Shown: positions 12,301 to 24,576 of the stretch, one piece after another
Numbering within the stretch: position 1 is the first letter of the stretch
Layout of the letters: every line of letters begins with the position of its first letter
Made by a program: the position numbers and the translations under genes
NCBI GenBank assembly: GCA_050084985.1
Contig: JBITNC010000001.1
Span: 105,648,001-105,712,000 of the forward strand
DNA from: Nageia nagi
Lineage: Eukaryota > Pinophyta
Direction: 5' to 3'
Length of the DNA: 64,000 nt
Notes under the pieces: generated by a model
Databases searched by the model: none
The model's input: only the letters and a program-made list of their open reading frames with translations
Told to the model about the DNA's origin: nothing

Positions 12301-13283
12301 ATACATGGTATTGATTCTCCTTTATGTGGATGATCTTTTGATAACCAAGAATAATGAAAAAATCATTCAAGAGTGCATATCCAAACTTAAGATAACATTT
12401 GAAAAGATTGATCTTGGTCTTTTGCACTCGTATCTTAGAATACAAGTATACTAATATAAGAATTGTACTTATCTTAGTCAATTTAAATATATATCAAACA
12501 TCTTACAAAAGTTTAGAATGGAGTGTAGATATGCTGCAATCCTAATTTCTCCTAGAATCATTATTTCTCTAAGCTCCAATTCTCAGTTGGTTGATGCTAT
12601 AGCTTATAGGCAATTATTGGTAGTCTTCTATATTTGACTATATCTAGGCTAGATATTACCTTTGTAGTGAATCTGATAGCACAATTCATGGAAAAACCAT
12701 ATTTTGAGCACTTAAATGCTATTAAACAAATCTTGAGGTATGTTGCATGGACTAAATATCTTGCTTCAAGTATTTTAAGTTTTCCTCATTTATTCTCTCT
12801 AGATTCTTAGATTTTGATTATGGGGAAGATAGAGATGATAGAAAATCAACCTTTATGTATATGTTTAACATTGGTTTAGATGCTATCTCTTAGGCTTCCA
12901 AGAAGTAGCCTTCTCTTTCTCTTTTCACTATAGAAGCTAAATACCATGCCATATCTGTTGCAACCCAAGAAGCCATTTGGCTAAGGCATTTTTTGAAAGA
13001 AATTAGGCATGAGCAAGGTGGCTCATATTTGATTTCTTTAAATAATTAGTTGGCTATTTCTTTGGCTAAGAATATTGTGTTCAATTAGAGTACAAAACAT
13101 ATAGAAATCCAGGCCCATTTTATCAGGTAGAAGGTTCTTGATGCCATCATACACTTGGAGTATTATCCATCCACCTTGAACTCTATTGATTTGTTCACCA
13201 AGCACCTCTCAAAAGCTTAGTTCTATAAGCTTAAAGATGCTATCGGATTGGTGAAATTACCATTAAGGGGGAGTGAAGTTTGA
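9325..13283 (+). pseudogene. gag-pol: gag-pol of copia element C1, inactivated
   Basis: This is the polyprotein relic of a Ty1/copia element. The start ATG at 9325 opens a segment homologous to the C2 gag start (S-K-H-I-L-D-G-S-N-F-G-I). In order it holds a UBN2-type gag (to about 10110, with an Asn-rich tail), a remnant zinc knuckle (about 10165-10220), a protease with D-S-G-C-T-N-H (about 10345), a gag-pre-integrase zinc domain with C-E-K-C (about 10816), integrase to about 11400, RT from about 11780 with Y-V-D-D at about 12325, and RNase H ending in G-S-E-V before the stop at 13281. The frame is constant to about 12080 and then shifts. Many stops sit where C2 or the family has Gln, Arg or Trp. 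All three integrase catalytic residues are lost (D to Y, D to Y, E to K). It cannot encode an active element. Confidence 0.92.
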
Positions 13284-13990
13284 ATTCTTGTGTTGAATTC
13301 ATGTTTATGATGACAACTTCACCCCTAGGAGGATTTTGTGCTGTATATTATTGATTTTGTTGTACACATTCATGGTAAGTTTTCTCTGCATGAGGAAATT
13401 ATTGTATAAATTTTTAAAGCAAAAAAATTACCCAATCTAGCATTGTTCAGTTATCTATGTGTGAGGAACTCTTATGTGTTTTTTGGAACTATTCAATTAT
13501 CCATATTGGAGGAACTTGTATGTGCATACTCTATTTTGTAATAATAATCAACACATGATTTATATACAATAGGTGACTATGAGTTTTGGCTTGGCATATT
13601 CATGATTACTTATAGTGCACTATTTATCAATTCATGATGGCATTTGTGTGATTCATCTATCTTAGTTGATATGAATATGATGCATCTAATTGATCTTGTT
13701 ATTTGAGCTACTTATGATTTACAAATTGCTTTGAGATTGTAGGTTACTTACTTCAAGTATGTAGGCTCTTGGAGACTCTTTATGATTTCTAGTTGGATGA
13801 CTACTTCATGTACATTGAAATTGGTTGTCGTTAATGATTGTATTTGGCAAAGTAATGAGTTACAAACTAGATCTTTCTTCACAAATATGTAAAAAGTTTT
13901 AATTTATGTTGTATCTATTTGGAGAACTCTCTTACTTTCTCTCTTCCTTCTCTCTTATTTGCTTTATCCCAATATTGCATTAAGGGAGAG
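13284..13990 (+). other. 3' untranslated region and polypurine tract of C1
   Basis: No gene is present here. It corresponds to the C2 segment 16216-17179. Two purine tracts occur: one overlapping the end of pol (near 13265-13275) and the functional-looking AAGGGAGAG at 13982-13990, abutting the 3' LTR. Only weak copies of the 50-base repeat expanded in C2 are visible (around 13370-13530). Confidence 0.7.
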
Positions 13991-14498
13991 TGTTGGAATG
14001 TATAATGCATTATTATAAAGGATTTATAATAATCTTCATAATCTTTTATGTAAGTTCACTAATACTTAAGGGTATCATTTGATACCTTAAGTATTTAAGT
14101 GAATATGATAATGTAACTTATCCTACACTCCATGTCATGAGCATGACCCTTAGGTAAAAGGATGTGCGTGTCATGCTTTTGTACATTGGATAAAAGAGTG
14201 ATCCAAAGAGAAATTTTGGCCTATAAATAGAAGGCTCCCTCTTTATGATTATACACCAAGTTGTGAAGTAAAGCTATGCTATAGGATAGTGTTTAGGAGA
14301 AACATTTTGGAGGATTGTAAGAGTTCATATTTGTTAAGAGGTGAGATCTAGTTAGTGGATGTACTCCTAGTTGGAGGAACCACTTACATCTTGTGTTATC
14401 TTTGTGAGATTTCTTTGTGAGTTATTTAGATGTTATTTGTGAGATTTCATGTGATCTTGGTAGTATAGGATTGTTTTAGTTATATTTTAAATCCTTCA
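13991..14498 (+). repeat. 3' LTR of C1
   Basis: The LTR starts TGTTGGAATG and ends AATCCTTCA, followed by the ATATT target duplicate. It is 12 bases longer than the 5' LTR because of a small duplication around CTTCATAATC. Confidence 0.93.
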
Positions 14499-14503
14499 AT
14501 ATT

Positions 14504-15719
14504 CTCCTCTTACAAACATATTTATTAAAAATGTCACCTTTCTTTTACATCACTATTCTTAAAAATTTGAAATATCCCCATATCTTATACTTGATTTGTG
14601 GATAAAATCACCAAGAATTTGAAATTATTTCACTATTATTTTATTTATTTCATTTTGGTAAAATTCCTTATGCATAACCATGGACATATATTAAAGTTCA
14701 AATCACTATTATATCATTTTTTAACATATTTTTAGTTAAGTATGCATGTGATGTTTCTAATTTGATGAAGAAATATTGTTTATGAGCTTCATAAATCAAT
14801 ATATTAAAGATGATACCCTCATCAAGGTTTTAGGACATGAAAGATTATATTGAGTTTTGAGTGTTGACAAAAGAAGAATCACCAAATCCTCTATTTTGTA
14901 GTGAGGGTTACATATAGAAGTTCCACTAGTTGTAAGAGAAATCAATACAAAAAAAGAGAAAAAAAATAGCTTTATCATAAAGGAAAAGAGATTCAAGAGA
15001 TTAAGCTATGAATTTCAAAATTAAAGGTATGTCAATTTTTCATGATTTCATATTTGAAATGCTTCCATGTTGCACCTCCAAAGTTGTAATTATCACTTGC
15101 ACATAATTCTATAGGTAGTATAAACTACCGTCATTTGTGCATAATATTAGTGATGGTGTTCAATGCATAAGAACCATATCAATACCTCTTCAACTAGAGT
15201 CATTAATGATATGAATATTATTACTAATTTAAAAAGGATTACTTATTTTGTATAGTATGTAATGAATTTATAAGGGCTATTAATTTTACATGTAGGGACC
15301 AAAAATGATATTGATAATGCCAATTAAGACAAGGGAATGCATATTGATTCAGAACCAAAGCATAGTGGTTGACAACATCATGTTAGTACTATACCTTAAG
15401 ATATTATAGATGTTGAAAATTAGGGCAAATTTTATTACAAAATTAGTGTGTAGGTCACCCATAAAGGGTAAACAATATTGTTTGGATCAAATCATGAGAT
15501 GAAATAAAATTAAGGATGTTATGGGCTCCTTCATTGCCTAGCCTATAAAAGATATTATTTTCAAATAAAATATTACTAATATTTATAAATAAATTATTGA
15601 AATTGGTTACAAGTTTCTTATAAATATTTTATCTAGAAATTATAAGTTATTTTAATCTTATGGTTAAATTATTCTATATCAAATTTTATCTTGGTTATTT
15701 TAGGCTCCATCTTAATAAG
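14504..15719. other. AT-rich spacer between C1 and C2
   Basis: No gene or repeat is recognised. The first bases (CTCCTCTTAC) continue the CT-rich tract interrupted by C1. A 66-codon - strand frame at 14796-14996 begins with a hydrophobic run but has no supporting features. Confidence 0.5.
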
Positions 15720-15724
15720 TATTT

Positions 15725-16215
15725 TGAAGGAATTAGACCTACTCTAATCCTCAAGGTCCAAGACTATAGGAAACTTAATCACTCAACATCTACAAGCTAA
15801 TAACACATTCACACAAGATAACACAAATATAATGTGGTTCCTCCCTCCTTGGGAGTACATCCACAACTAGTTCTCAATTCTCAATCTATGCACCTCTTAC
15901 TACAATTCTCTTTCTCTCCTACACAAACTAGTAGAGTAATCTTACTCCAAATCTTAGTTATGTTACAAGAGGAGAGGCCCTATATTTATAGCTTGAGAGC
16001 ACCTCCCTAACCTCCCTTTAACCCAAGGGTAAGGTTAGGGTTACAATAAATTTATGACCTAACTTTAACCTACCAACTAACCCCATGGTAAGGTCAAGGT
16101 CCACACATAATAAAGAATTCAATTAATCCCTTAAGGTATCTACATATCCTTTAAGTGATTAATTGAATTTACAAGGAGTTTAGATATTCATAATATTTCA
16201 TTACAAATTCTAACA
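15725..16215 (-). repeat. 3' LTR of C2
   Basis: On the - strand it starts TGTTAGAATTTG and ends AATTCCTTCA. The polypurine tract lies directly beside it at 16216-16224. Confidence 0.95.
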
Positions 16216-16702
16216 CTCCCCCTTAATGCAATATTGGGATAGAGCATAGAAGAGAGAAGAGAGAGAGTAAGAGAGAGTTCTCCTCCATAGAGATACAAGT
16301 GGAGATGAGAACATTTACATATTTGAGAATCTTTTTGAGAACTAGTTTGAGACTCACTACATTACCGTTTGACAAAATGGTTTACAATACAATCATTAAC
16401 CACAACTGGTTTCACTGTACATAGTAGTCAATCAACTTTAAGCTGACATGTGAGTCTCCATGAGCTTGCTTACACAAGGTGAGTAACCTGCATTTCTGAA
16501 GAAGATCCTACATGCTACAAGCAACTCATGATCAAAATCAGTTAGATGCATAATATATTCAAATAAGAGAATCAAATAATGCCATCTTATAAATAACTGA
16601 TCAATGGTGCACTATAAGTCATCACGGAGATGCCAAGTCATCACTCATAGTCACCTGTTGTATATAGACATGTGTTGATTATTAATAGAGCATAAAAATT
16701 AT

Positions 16703-17104
16703 ACAATAAGTTTCTCACGTAGAGCAAACTTACCACAGAGGTATAAAATGTACAAGTTCCTCACGTAGAGCAAACTTACCACGGAGGTATATTAATTATA
16801 TGCTCAAAAAATTGTACAACAAGTTTCTCACACAGAGCAAACTTACCACGGAGGTATAAAATGTACAATAAGTTTGTCACGCAGAGCAAACTTACCACGG
16901 AGGTATAAAAATGTACAACAAGTTTATCACACAGAGCAAACTTACCATGGAGGTATAAAATGTACAACAAGTTTGTCACGTAGAGAAAACTTACCATGGA
17001 GGTATAAAAATGTACAACAAGTTTGTCATGTAGAGCAAACTTACCACGGAGGTATAAAATGTATGACAAGTTTGTCACGTAGAGCAAACTTACTATGAAG
17101 GTAT
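16703..17104 (-). repeat. Eight-copy minisatellite (49-50 base unit) in the C2 3' region
   Basis: Eight tandem units each contain CAAGTTTGTCACGTAGAGC-like and AACTTACCACGGAGGTAT-like blocks. Seven units are 49-50 bases; the second carries an insertion of about 15 bases. The units differ by a few substitutions. The array lies between the pol stop (17180) and the 3' LTR. It creates open frames on both strands (16776-17087 and 16874-17098) that are not genes. Confidence 0.92.
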
Positions 17105-17179
17105 ATCATAATCAACACACACTATATAACAACAACAAAAGAGCCTCTTAGAGGTGAAGTTATCATCACTAACAAAAGT

Positions 17180-20100
17180 TCAGACTTCACTCCCCCTTGA
17201 GGGCAACTTCACCAACCTGAGAGAATCCCTAAGCTTGCTGAATTGAGCTTCAGGAAGGGGCTTGGTGAATAAATCAGTGGAGTTTTTAGTAGATGGACAA
17301 TACTCCAAGTGTATGATGTCATCTAGAACCTTCTCCCTGATAAAATGGGCTTGGATTTCCACATGTTTGGTTCTATGATGGAACACAGGATTCTTAGCCA
17401 AAGAGATAGCCGATTGATTGTCTGAAGAAATAAGAGATGGGCCATTTTGCTTATACCCAATTTCATTTATAAGGTGCCTCAACCAAATAGGTTCTTGGGC
17501 AGCAACAGACATGTCTCGATATTCAGCTTTGGTGGTAGAAAGAGTCACAGTAGGTTGCTTCTTGGAAGCCCAAGAGATAGCACCTAAACTAATGCTGAAC
17601 ACATATGTAGAGGTTGATTTTCTGTCATCTCTATCTCCACCATAATTAGAATTTGAGAACCCGGAGAGAACAATCGAGGGCACTTTGGAATACTTAAGAG
17701 TAAGATCCTTTGTCCCTACCACATACCTCAAGATTTGCTTAACAGCATTGAGGTGCTTAATATATGGTTTTTGCATGAATCGTGCCATCAGATTCATTGC
17801 AAAGGTAATATCAGGTCGAGAGATAGTCAGATACAGAAGACTACTGATCAATTACCTATAAGCTGTAGCATCAGCCAACTGAGAATCTGAGCTTAGAGAT
17901 ACAATGATTCCAGGAGAAATAGGTATTGCAGCATATTTACACTCCTCCATTCCAAACTTTTACAAGATGTCTAATATATACTTAGATTGACTAAGATAAG
18001 TACAATCTTTATGTTGGTATACTTGCATCCCAAGATAGTAATGCAATAGACCTAGATCAGTCATTTCAAATGTTGCCTTCAGTTTGGATATGCACTCTTG
18101 GATGATTTCAATATTATTTCCAGTTATGAGAAGATCATCCACATAAAGGAGAATTAAGACCACATCTTTTCCTTGATTGAGTACATAGAGATCTAAGTCA
18201 TAGAAGCACTTGAAAAAACCAATATCTGCAAAGAATCCTAAAATTTTCTTGTACCATGCTCTAGGTGCTTGCTTAAGTCCATACAAAGACTTCTTTAGCT
18301 TGCACACAAGAGACTCTTTACCTTCTAGAATAAATCCTTTGGTTGATTCATGTAGATTTCTACATCCAATTCACCATTGAGAAATGCACTCTTGACATCA
18401 AGTTGAAAAACTTTCCATCCTTGAGCTGTAGAAAGGGTAAGGATTATCCTGACAGTAGGCATCTTGGCCACAGGAGCAAAGGTTTCCTCATAATCAATAC
18501 CATATTTCTGAGCGAATCCTTTGGCCACTAACCTTGCTTTGTATTTTTTAATTTCTCCATCAGAATTATACTTGACCTTGTATATCCATTTATTTCCAAT
18601 CACATTTTTCTCATTGGGATAAGGAACCAAATCCCAAGTTTCATTTTTCATGAGCGCCTCATACTCAACTTTCATAGCTTCCATCTAGCACTCTTGCTTG
18701 GAAGCTTCTTTGAAGGTTGATGGCTCATTTGTATTATCAATTTTGCCAAATAAAGATTTATTCAAGGTCATACTTCTTGTAAATCTCTGAGCTAGAGAAT
18801 TTTGCTCTTATGGTGACTTCCTTACATGATCATCCAACCAGTTAGGTGCAGGTAAAGAATCATCTGAATCAGACACCTCAGCATGAGAAGTCGTATCCTT
18901 AGGAAGTTCATTGAACTTGACATCCCTAGAAACAAAGATTGTTTTATGGGATGAGGAGTAGAGCCTGTAACCTCTATGGTAATTATCATACCCCACAAAG
19001 ATGCATTTTTCTTATCTTTTATCCAACTTCTTTCTTTTCTCTGAGGTAATGAAGGTAAATGCATCGCAACCAAAGACCCTAAAGTGTGAGATGTTAGGTT
19101 TCTTTCTTGTCCATGCTTCATATGGAGTTTTACCTTCAACTACTTTAGTAGGACACCTATTTAGGGTGTGAATAGCAGTGTGAATAGCTTCACCTCATAA
19201 GAAACTAGGAAGGTTACCCAACATGCATCTTGCCATTTCTATAATGGTTTGATTCTTCCTTTCAGCAACTCCATTTTGTTGAGGGGTGTAAGGGATTGTG
19301 AATTGCCGCTTGATCCCATGTTTAACACAATAGTAATTAAACTCATTGCTATTATACTCACCCCCATTATCAGATCTCAGCATCTTGATCTTAAAATTAG
19401 TTTGATTTTCAACAAGAACCTTGAAGTCTTTAAACCTGTCAAAAGTTTGATCCTTGTGCTCAAGTAGATAACCAAATGTCATCCTAGTGAAGTCATCAAT
19501 GAAGGTCAGAACATAAGAAGCTCCCCCTAGAGACTTAGTCTGAAACAGACCCATCAAATCTAAATGCACAAGTTGAAGAGGACGAGTAGCCCGAGTTGCC
19601 TAATCTTTTGCAAACTTTTGCCTATTCATCTTTCCTAGAATGTACCTTTCATAGAGACCAATTGTGGGTGAAATATTAGGTAAACCTTCCACAAGTTCTT
19701 GATTTTTCATATCTTGAATACTCTTGTGGTTAAGGTGCCCTAATCGTTGATGCCAAAGATTACCCTTTGAACAAACATTTGCAGCAAGACACATCTTTGA
19801 AGGAACTTCATCCATAATATAAAAGTCATCCTTTACTGATCCTTTCATGAAGGTGGCAAGTCCTTTCTTAACACACCAGGAGTGTGAGGTAAACTCAAAT
19901 GAGTATCATTTCCTTGTAATCTGAATTATAGAGATAAGATTCATCCTTAGTTTAGGCACATAAAAGACATTATCAAGAACCTTTCTATGAATCTTCACAC
20001 TCCCTATTCCTTGAACATTAAGGACTGAATTATCACCTATCACAACTACATCCTTCTTGTACTTATGAAAGTTTTCAAATTTATCCTTTTCATAACACAT

Positions 20101-21096
20101 GTGATTAGTGCATCCTGAATGAACAATCCAATCATTTGAAATAGTTTGAATCATTGAGTAGTAGGCAACAGTAGCAACATGCTTGTTCTTCTTTTTATTA
20201 TAGAAATTTTTCACATTTGCATTTCCCTTGCCTTTTTGAGCAAATTGTTTTTTACGACAATCATACTATTTGTGCCCAAAGATGCCACAAAAGTTATAAT
20301 TTCCATCAAACTTTTTCTGAGGTGTTGGATTGCTTGATCCAGCTTTGTCATTCCTTTGCATGAAGTTGCCATTATTGTTGCCCTTTTTCTCATACTTCCT
20401 GAAGGTAGATGAGGATTTGTTATCTTTGAATTTATAATGTTTGAACTTCTTCTTGAAAGGAGTTTTGGTTGCTCCTAGAGCAATGCTATTGTCCTTTGGA
20501 GAAAAGTTCAACATTTTCTTATTCAAAGTTTCCTCATGCTTCAGAAGGAGTCTAGAAAGGTTATCAAGAGAGATGACATCTTCTTCATCATTGAGCCTTG
20601 TTTCCATAACCATGACAAAGTTACTAAACTTTGTAGAGAGGCTTTAGAGAATGATGAAGACCATGAACTCATCATTGATCCAGTTGCACCCATAACCAAC
20701 CAGTTGTGTCCTAAGGTCAATGATTTTGTTCAAGTAAATAGAAGCACTTTCATCTTCACCTTGATGATATTGCAACAACTTTTGTAAAATAGTGAACCTC
20801 CTTGAAAATTTTGACCCAAGGTAAATTTTCTTTAGCCTATCCCAAGCTTCCTTTGCTGATGTTGAAGAAGAGATCATGAGAAGTATGTCATCTAAAATTG
20901 CACGATAAATAATTGAAGTTACTAACTCATTCTTTGAGTTGTAGATTTCAAGAGCCTTCTCATCTGTAGGAATGACCATGTCTTCATTAGCTATCTACCA
21001 CAGCTTCCTTGCTTGTAACTCAGCTTTCATACGAGGTTCCCATATGCCGAAGTTACAACTGTCGAGTATATGCTTGGGTATGAAGGTTTCAACCAT
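17180..21096 (-). pseudogene. gag-pol: gag-pol of copia element C2, a few lesions from open
   Basis: The polyprotein reads right to left. The start ATG at 21096 opens M-V-E-T-F-I-P-K-H-I-L-D. UBN2 gag follows to about 20266, with a knuckle whose first Cys is replaced (Y-N-F-C-G-I-F-G-H-K). Protease (H-S-G-C-T-N-H, so its catalytic Asp also reads His) lies near 20130. The pre-integrase domain is at 19600-19848, integrase (19195-19569 and on to about 18800) keeps D, D and E, and RT has Y-V-D-D near 18135. RNase H ends in G-S-E-V at 17180. The lesions seen are scattered TAA/TAG stops at expected Gln or Trp codons (for example near 17854, 17958 and 18687) and one frameshift near 18330. The zinc motif C-x2-C of the pre-integrase domain has become Y-x2-Y. 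It is inactive as sequenced but young. Confidence 0.93.
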
Positions 21097-24065
21097 TGCT
21101 ACACAAAAGTAAATAAGTAAGAAATGAATAAATTTCTACAATTTACCATCTATACAAATCAAACATGATAAGTAAACATGTCCCACATGTGCAAACTTAT
21201 AAACCAAGATCCGTAGAAGGATAAAGTTGAGGTTGTTTTCTTGTATAGAATTAGGCCTTCACCTGGATGCCCGTAGAGTGGAGCCCAAGTACTACCAGTC
21301 CTCAACCAGTTCACCTTGGTCAGTAATATACTCTCTCAAGGAGAAGTACCAACTATTTTCCAAGGATCCGACGTATCTTGGACAGGCCATTTTAATTATC
21401 TTTTTAAGGTTTTTAGTTTTCCTCCTAGGTTATCAGGATAATCCCTAAATGGATGTGCAGACATGTGGTATCACTACACACATGCCTGTCCACCTAATAG
21501 AGTTATGTCCAATCCAACAGAGGTCTTAGGGGAAATTAAGACAGATTTACCACCACTTGGTTCTTCGGACTAAAAAGGCTCTAGTCTGCCCTGTCCTCAC
21601 CTCGTGGCTCCCCAAACAAGTCATGTTGTGGAAAAGTATGTGCAAATGTATTCATTTTAGGGGTTACTTTCAATATTTTGCATTTTACAAGTATAAAGCA
21701 ATTGTGCAAAAATATAAAGTAAAGTAAAAAATACATCATCCACAAGAACTTGAAACCTTAAGAGTCCAATGGGTTTTGTACTAACCCCTAAAGGACATTT
21801 TACATTTTGCATACTTTGCTCAAGTTCATAAATTCAAACACTTTAATAAATTTAAAAAAAAAGGCTAAGTCCTACTTAGCATTAATCCATAACTTAAACA
21901 TGCATTATTCCATGACTTAAAAATTAAGGAATAAACATGCATCATGCATTATTGAACTTAAAATTTTAAGTACTAAGCATGCTTTATTTCTACACAAGAT
22001 TAAGAGGCATGCATTACAAATTTAGCATGCAAGATCTAGATAAAGTTTTAAGTAAAAAAAAATTATACAAATTCCCCCCTTTTTTACTTAAAGTTTTATC
22101 CCTAAAAACTTGTATGCTAAAAAAAATTGTCTTCTAAGTATGCATTTATATTTTAAGTAAAAAATTTCCCTTGTTTACTTAAAAAATAGCATACTTAGAT
22201 TACCTTAGTAAAAATTTTTACTAAAAATGTTTTGCCTAAGTAAATTACCATACTTAGAGAAAAAAAATGCTAAGAGTTTGACATTCTAGAAATTGCATGT
22301 GCACCTTAGTAAATGCAATATTAAAAATTATTCTAAGCATCTTTTTTTAAAAAGGTAAGTAAAGTTTAAAAAATATTTACTACTTTCCAAGTATGCAAGA
22401 ATTAAATGGAAAAAAAAGAGAAGACCCATGCATAGTTAATGCTCCTTTTACCTCAAGCACTCCAAGTCAAAAAAACTAAATGCATATAGGTAAAGTAGTG
22501 ATGGCTTCCCTTCCCTTACCAAGAAGGAGCATACATTGCTTTTGTAAGTGCATTTAGTCAACAAAAAATTAATGCACAAAGAAGATGAGTACCAATATTT
22601 ATGTCAAGCAACAACCTTCAACAAGCCTAAAACTCACTATCTTCCTTCCCTCGTCTCTCTTTTGCATTGGCAAAATAAAATCTGTTTGGGTATTTTCGAG
22701 TATGATTTGGAGATTTGTGACTGTTGTTTGGGAGTCGCATTTCCTATGTAATATTTGAAGGTCTTGTTTAGTTTCTTCTTTGTATGGTTATCGGGGAATG
22801 AGTCATCGGGAGTAGGATGGGAATGTGCAGGAATAGTTTACCCTGTATGTTCATGATGTTTTTCATATGCACTAACACCTATCATTCAGCTGAAACCTAC
22901 GAAGCTTCAATTTCTTGTTAAATTTGACCGATTTGCCAAGGCGCTCACTCTGAGATGTCTATTTCTATAGTAGAAGGGTTGCAAATGTAAAGAAAACATC
23001 AACCATGGATAAAATGGAAGATGAGAAAAAAGTGTTTATGTTGGATATAGAGATGGCAAATGATCATATTCGTGGGCCTTTCAGACTTGAAGATATCATG
23101 GCTCGAGCTGGAGATGCCTTGCCTGGCCTCTGCAACTATACCCAGATTATGGAAACTGCCAAGAGCATGGGATTCAAAGTTTTACTACAAGGTTTGGGTT
23201 CGATTCCTTCTGACTAAAAAGTTGAATTGCATCGTATCTTAGACAAAATTCAAAATTTGAAACAGGGGACAGGAGGCTTATGCGGGTAGCGCGTGAGAGG
23301 GAGAGGAGAGCAGCGTGTGGAGGAGAAGGACTTGGCTCTGCCACCTACCCTACTTCTGAGTTGGAACCCTTAGCCTGCCTTCTACCTGCTACTCTGATAG
23401 GGTCATCCATTCATTTGGGGAAGAGCAACGCTACAGGGGCACCGCTCCCAGAACAAACATCGTTGGGAGAGTGTGGAGCCAAGGGTGAGGCATTCTGTTA
23501 AACAATTTGCAGACCTTTTCAATGTATCTGTTTTGTGCATATCCTCTGACCATTGCAGTCCATAAGTCTGCATTTCAACGAGGCATTTTATGTTCCTCCA
23601 CATTATTAAAAAATGTTTATTAAACTTTGCAAAAAAAAATATTCCGCCCTTTTTTTTTAATATGTATAAAAAAAATATTGCTCTCAACAATGAAAAAAAT
23701 TTCAAACTTTGAATAAAAGTATAAATTGAGAGCTTCCTCTTTAATTCAACACTAAATGGCATAAAGAAATATTGCAATTTTTATATACTAATCTCAAAAC
23801 ATCATGCTCACTAGAGGTTAGTATAATTAAAAGCATTATATTTCTATTTTTTTTAGCCCTTTTTTTTTTGCAAAATTAACTAACACAAAACTCAAGATAT
23901 GTTAGTATCATTAGTGACATAAGGCAAAAAAAATTAAGGAGATTATATGAAGGAGGTTATACCTTCTCTTGAATTTACCTCACCAAGACCTTAAAATTGA
24001 AGGAATAAGAGCTTCCACACCAAGAAGAAGAGCTTCCACACTAAGAAGAAGAGCTTCCACACCAA
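21097..24065 (-). other. Long leader of C2
   Basis: Nearly 3 kb lies between primer site and gag. The gag-proximal part, about 21100-22450, aligns with the C1 leader in the opposite orientation; a shared landmark near 21240 matches the C1 segment near 9100. The distal part, about 22520-23560, has no C1 counterpart and has a different, GC-richer composition. Three copies of an AAGAAGAGCTTCCACAC unit lie at about 24009-24063, just before the primer site. Confidence 0.6.
23005..23217 (+). pseudogene. Possible captured host exon fragment, methyltransferase-like
   Basis: A 70-codon + strand frame, antisense to the element, reads like cellular protein rather than transposon. It contains G-D-A-L-P-G-L-C-N-Y-T-Q-I, M-E-T-A-K-S-M-G-F-K-V-L. 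This resembles the segment of plant sterol C-24 methyltransferases with a G-D-x-L-P-G-[LI]-R block followed by a helix ending in V-G-F-[EK]-V. The catalytic SAM-binding motifs are not present, so at most a single exon is preserved. It lies in the GC-richer, C2-private part of the leader. The family call is from memory of the motif pattern and is weak; that it is foreign to the retrotransposon is more likely. Confidence 0.35.
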
Positions 24066-24078
24066 GCTCTAGATACCA
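24066..24078 (-). other. Primer-binding site of C2
   Basis: On the - strand TGGTATCTAGAGC starts two bases inside the 5' LTR end. It is the initiator-Met copia site with one inserted base. Confidence 0.8.
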
Positions 24079-24080
24079 AT

Positions 24081-24571
24081 TGAAGGAATTAGACCTACTC
24101 TAATCCTCAAGGTCCAAGACTATAGGAAACTTAATCACTCAACATCTACAAGCTAATAACACATTCACACAATATAACACAAATATAATGTGGTTCCTCC
24201 CTCCTTAGGAGTACATCCACAACTAGTTCTCAATTCTCAATCTATGCACCTCTTACTACAATTCTCTTTCTCTCCTACACAAACTAGTAGAGTAATCTTA
24301 CTCCAAATCTTAGTTATGTTACAAGAGGAGAGGCCCTCTATTTATAGCTTGAGAGCACCTCCCTAACCTCCCTTTAACCCAAGGGTAAGGTTAGGGTTAC
24401 AATAAATGTATGACCTAACTTTAACCTACCAACTAACCCCATGGTAAGGTCAAGGTCCACACATAATAAAGAATTCAATTAATCCCTTAAGGTATCTACA
24501 TATCCTTTAAGTGATTAATTGAATTTACAAGGAGTTTAGATATTCACAATATTTCATTACAAATTCTAACA
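24081..24571 (-). repeat. 5' LTR of C2
   Basis: This copy is nearly identical to 15725-16215. A TATA box (CTATAAATAG on the - strand) lies at 24338-24347, at the place conserved in C1. Confidence 0.95.
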
Positions 24572-24576
24572 TATTT

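Larger units (their letters stand above)
5936..14503 (+). mobile_element. Ty1/copia LTR retrotransposon C1, complete but decayed
   Basis: The element is 8.56 kb between its LTR outer ends and is flanked by ATATT (5936-5940 and 14499-14503). It has paired LTRs, an initiator-Met-type primer site, a leader of about 2.9 kb, one gag-pol frame (9325 to about 12080, then shifted), roughly 700 bases of 3' untranslated DNA and a purine tract AAGGGAGAG next to the 3' LTR. Domain order protease, integrase, RT, RNase H is the copia order. By eye the LTRs differ at roughly 6-7% of positions plus a 12-base indel. It is therefore older than its relative C2 at 15725-24571, which shares leader, coding and 3' sequence with it. 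Confidence 0.93.
15720..24576 (-). mobile_element. Ty1/copia LTR retrotransposon C2, complete and young
   Basis: This - strand element, 8.85 kb between LTR outer ends, is flanked by TATTT on both sides (15720-15724 and 24572-24576). Its LTRs are equal in length (491 bases) and differ at about five positions by eye, so the insertion is recent relative to C1. It has a primer site, a polypurine tract (AAGGGGGAG, - strand, 16216-16224), a gag-pol frame with few lesions, a minisatellite between pol and 3' LTR, and a leader of nearly 3 kb that includes a segment not shared with C1. C1 and C2 are related subfamilies: coding regions and parts of both untranslated regions align. Confidence 0.95.

Noticed and set aside
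14796-14996. 66-codon - strand frame starting with a signal-peptide-like hydrophobic run
   Set aside because: AT-rich DNA gives Phe/Leu runs by chance, and there is no downstream exon or recognised domain.
16776-17098. Open frames on both strands across the 50-base repeat
   Set aside because: They arise because the repeat unit lacks stops. They have no start context and lie in the 3' region of C2.
16703-17104. Possible CRISPR-like array
   Set aside because: The units are contiguous, without spacers, and the DNA is a plant retrotransposon.
17418-17645. + strand frame inside C2 RNase H
   Set aside because: It is a shadow of the - strand pol reading.
23403-23777. 124-codon - strand frame in the C2 leader
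   Set aside because: It has no recognisable motif and runs into poly(T) stretches. The opposite-strand frame at 23005-23217 is the better candidate.
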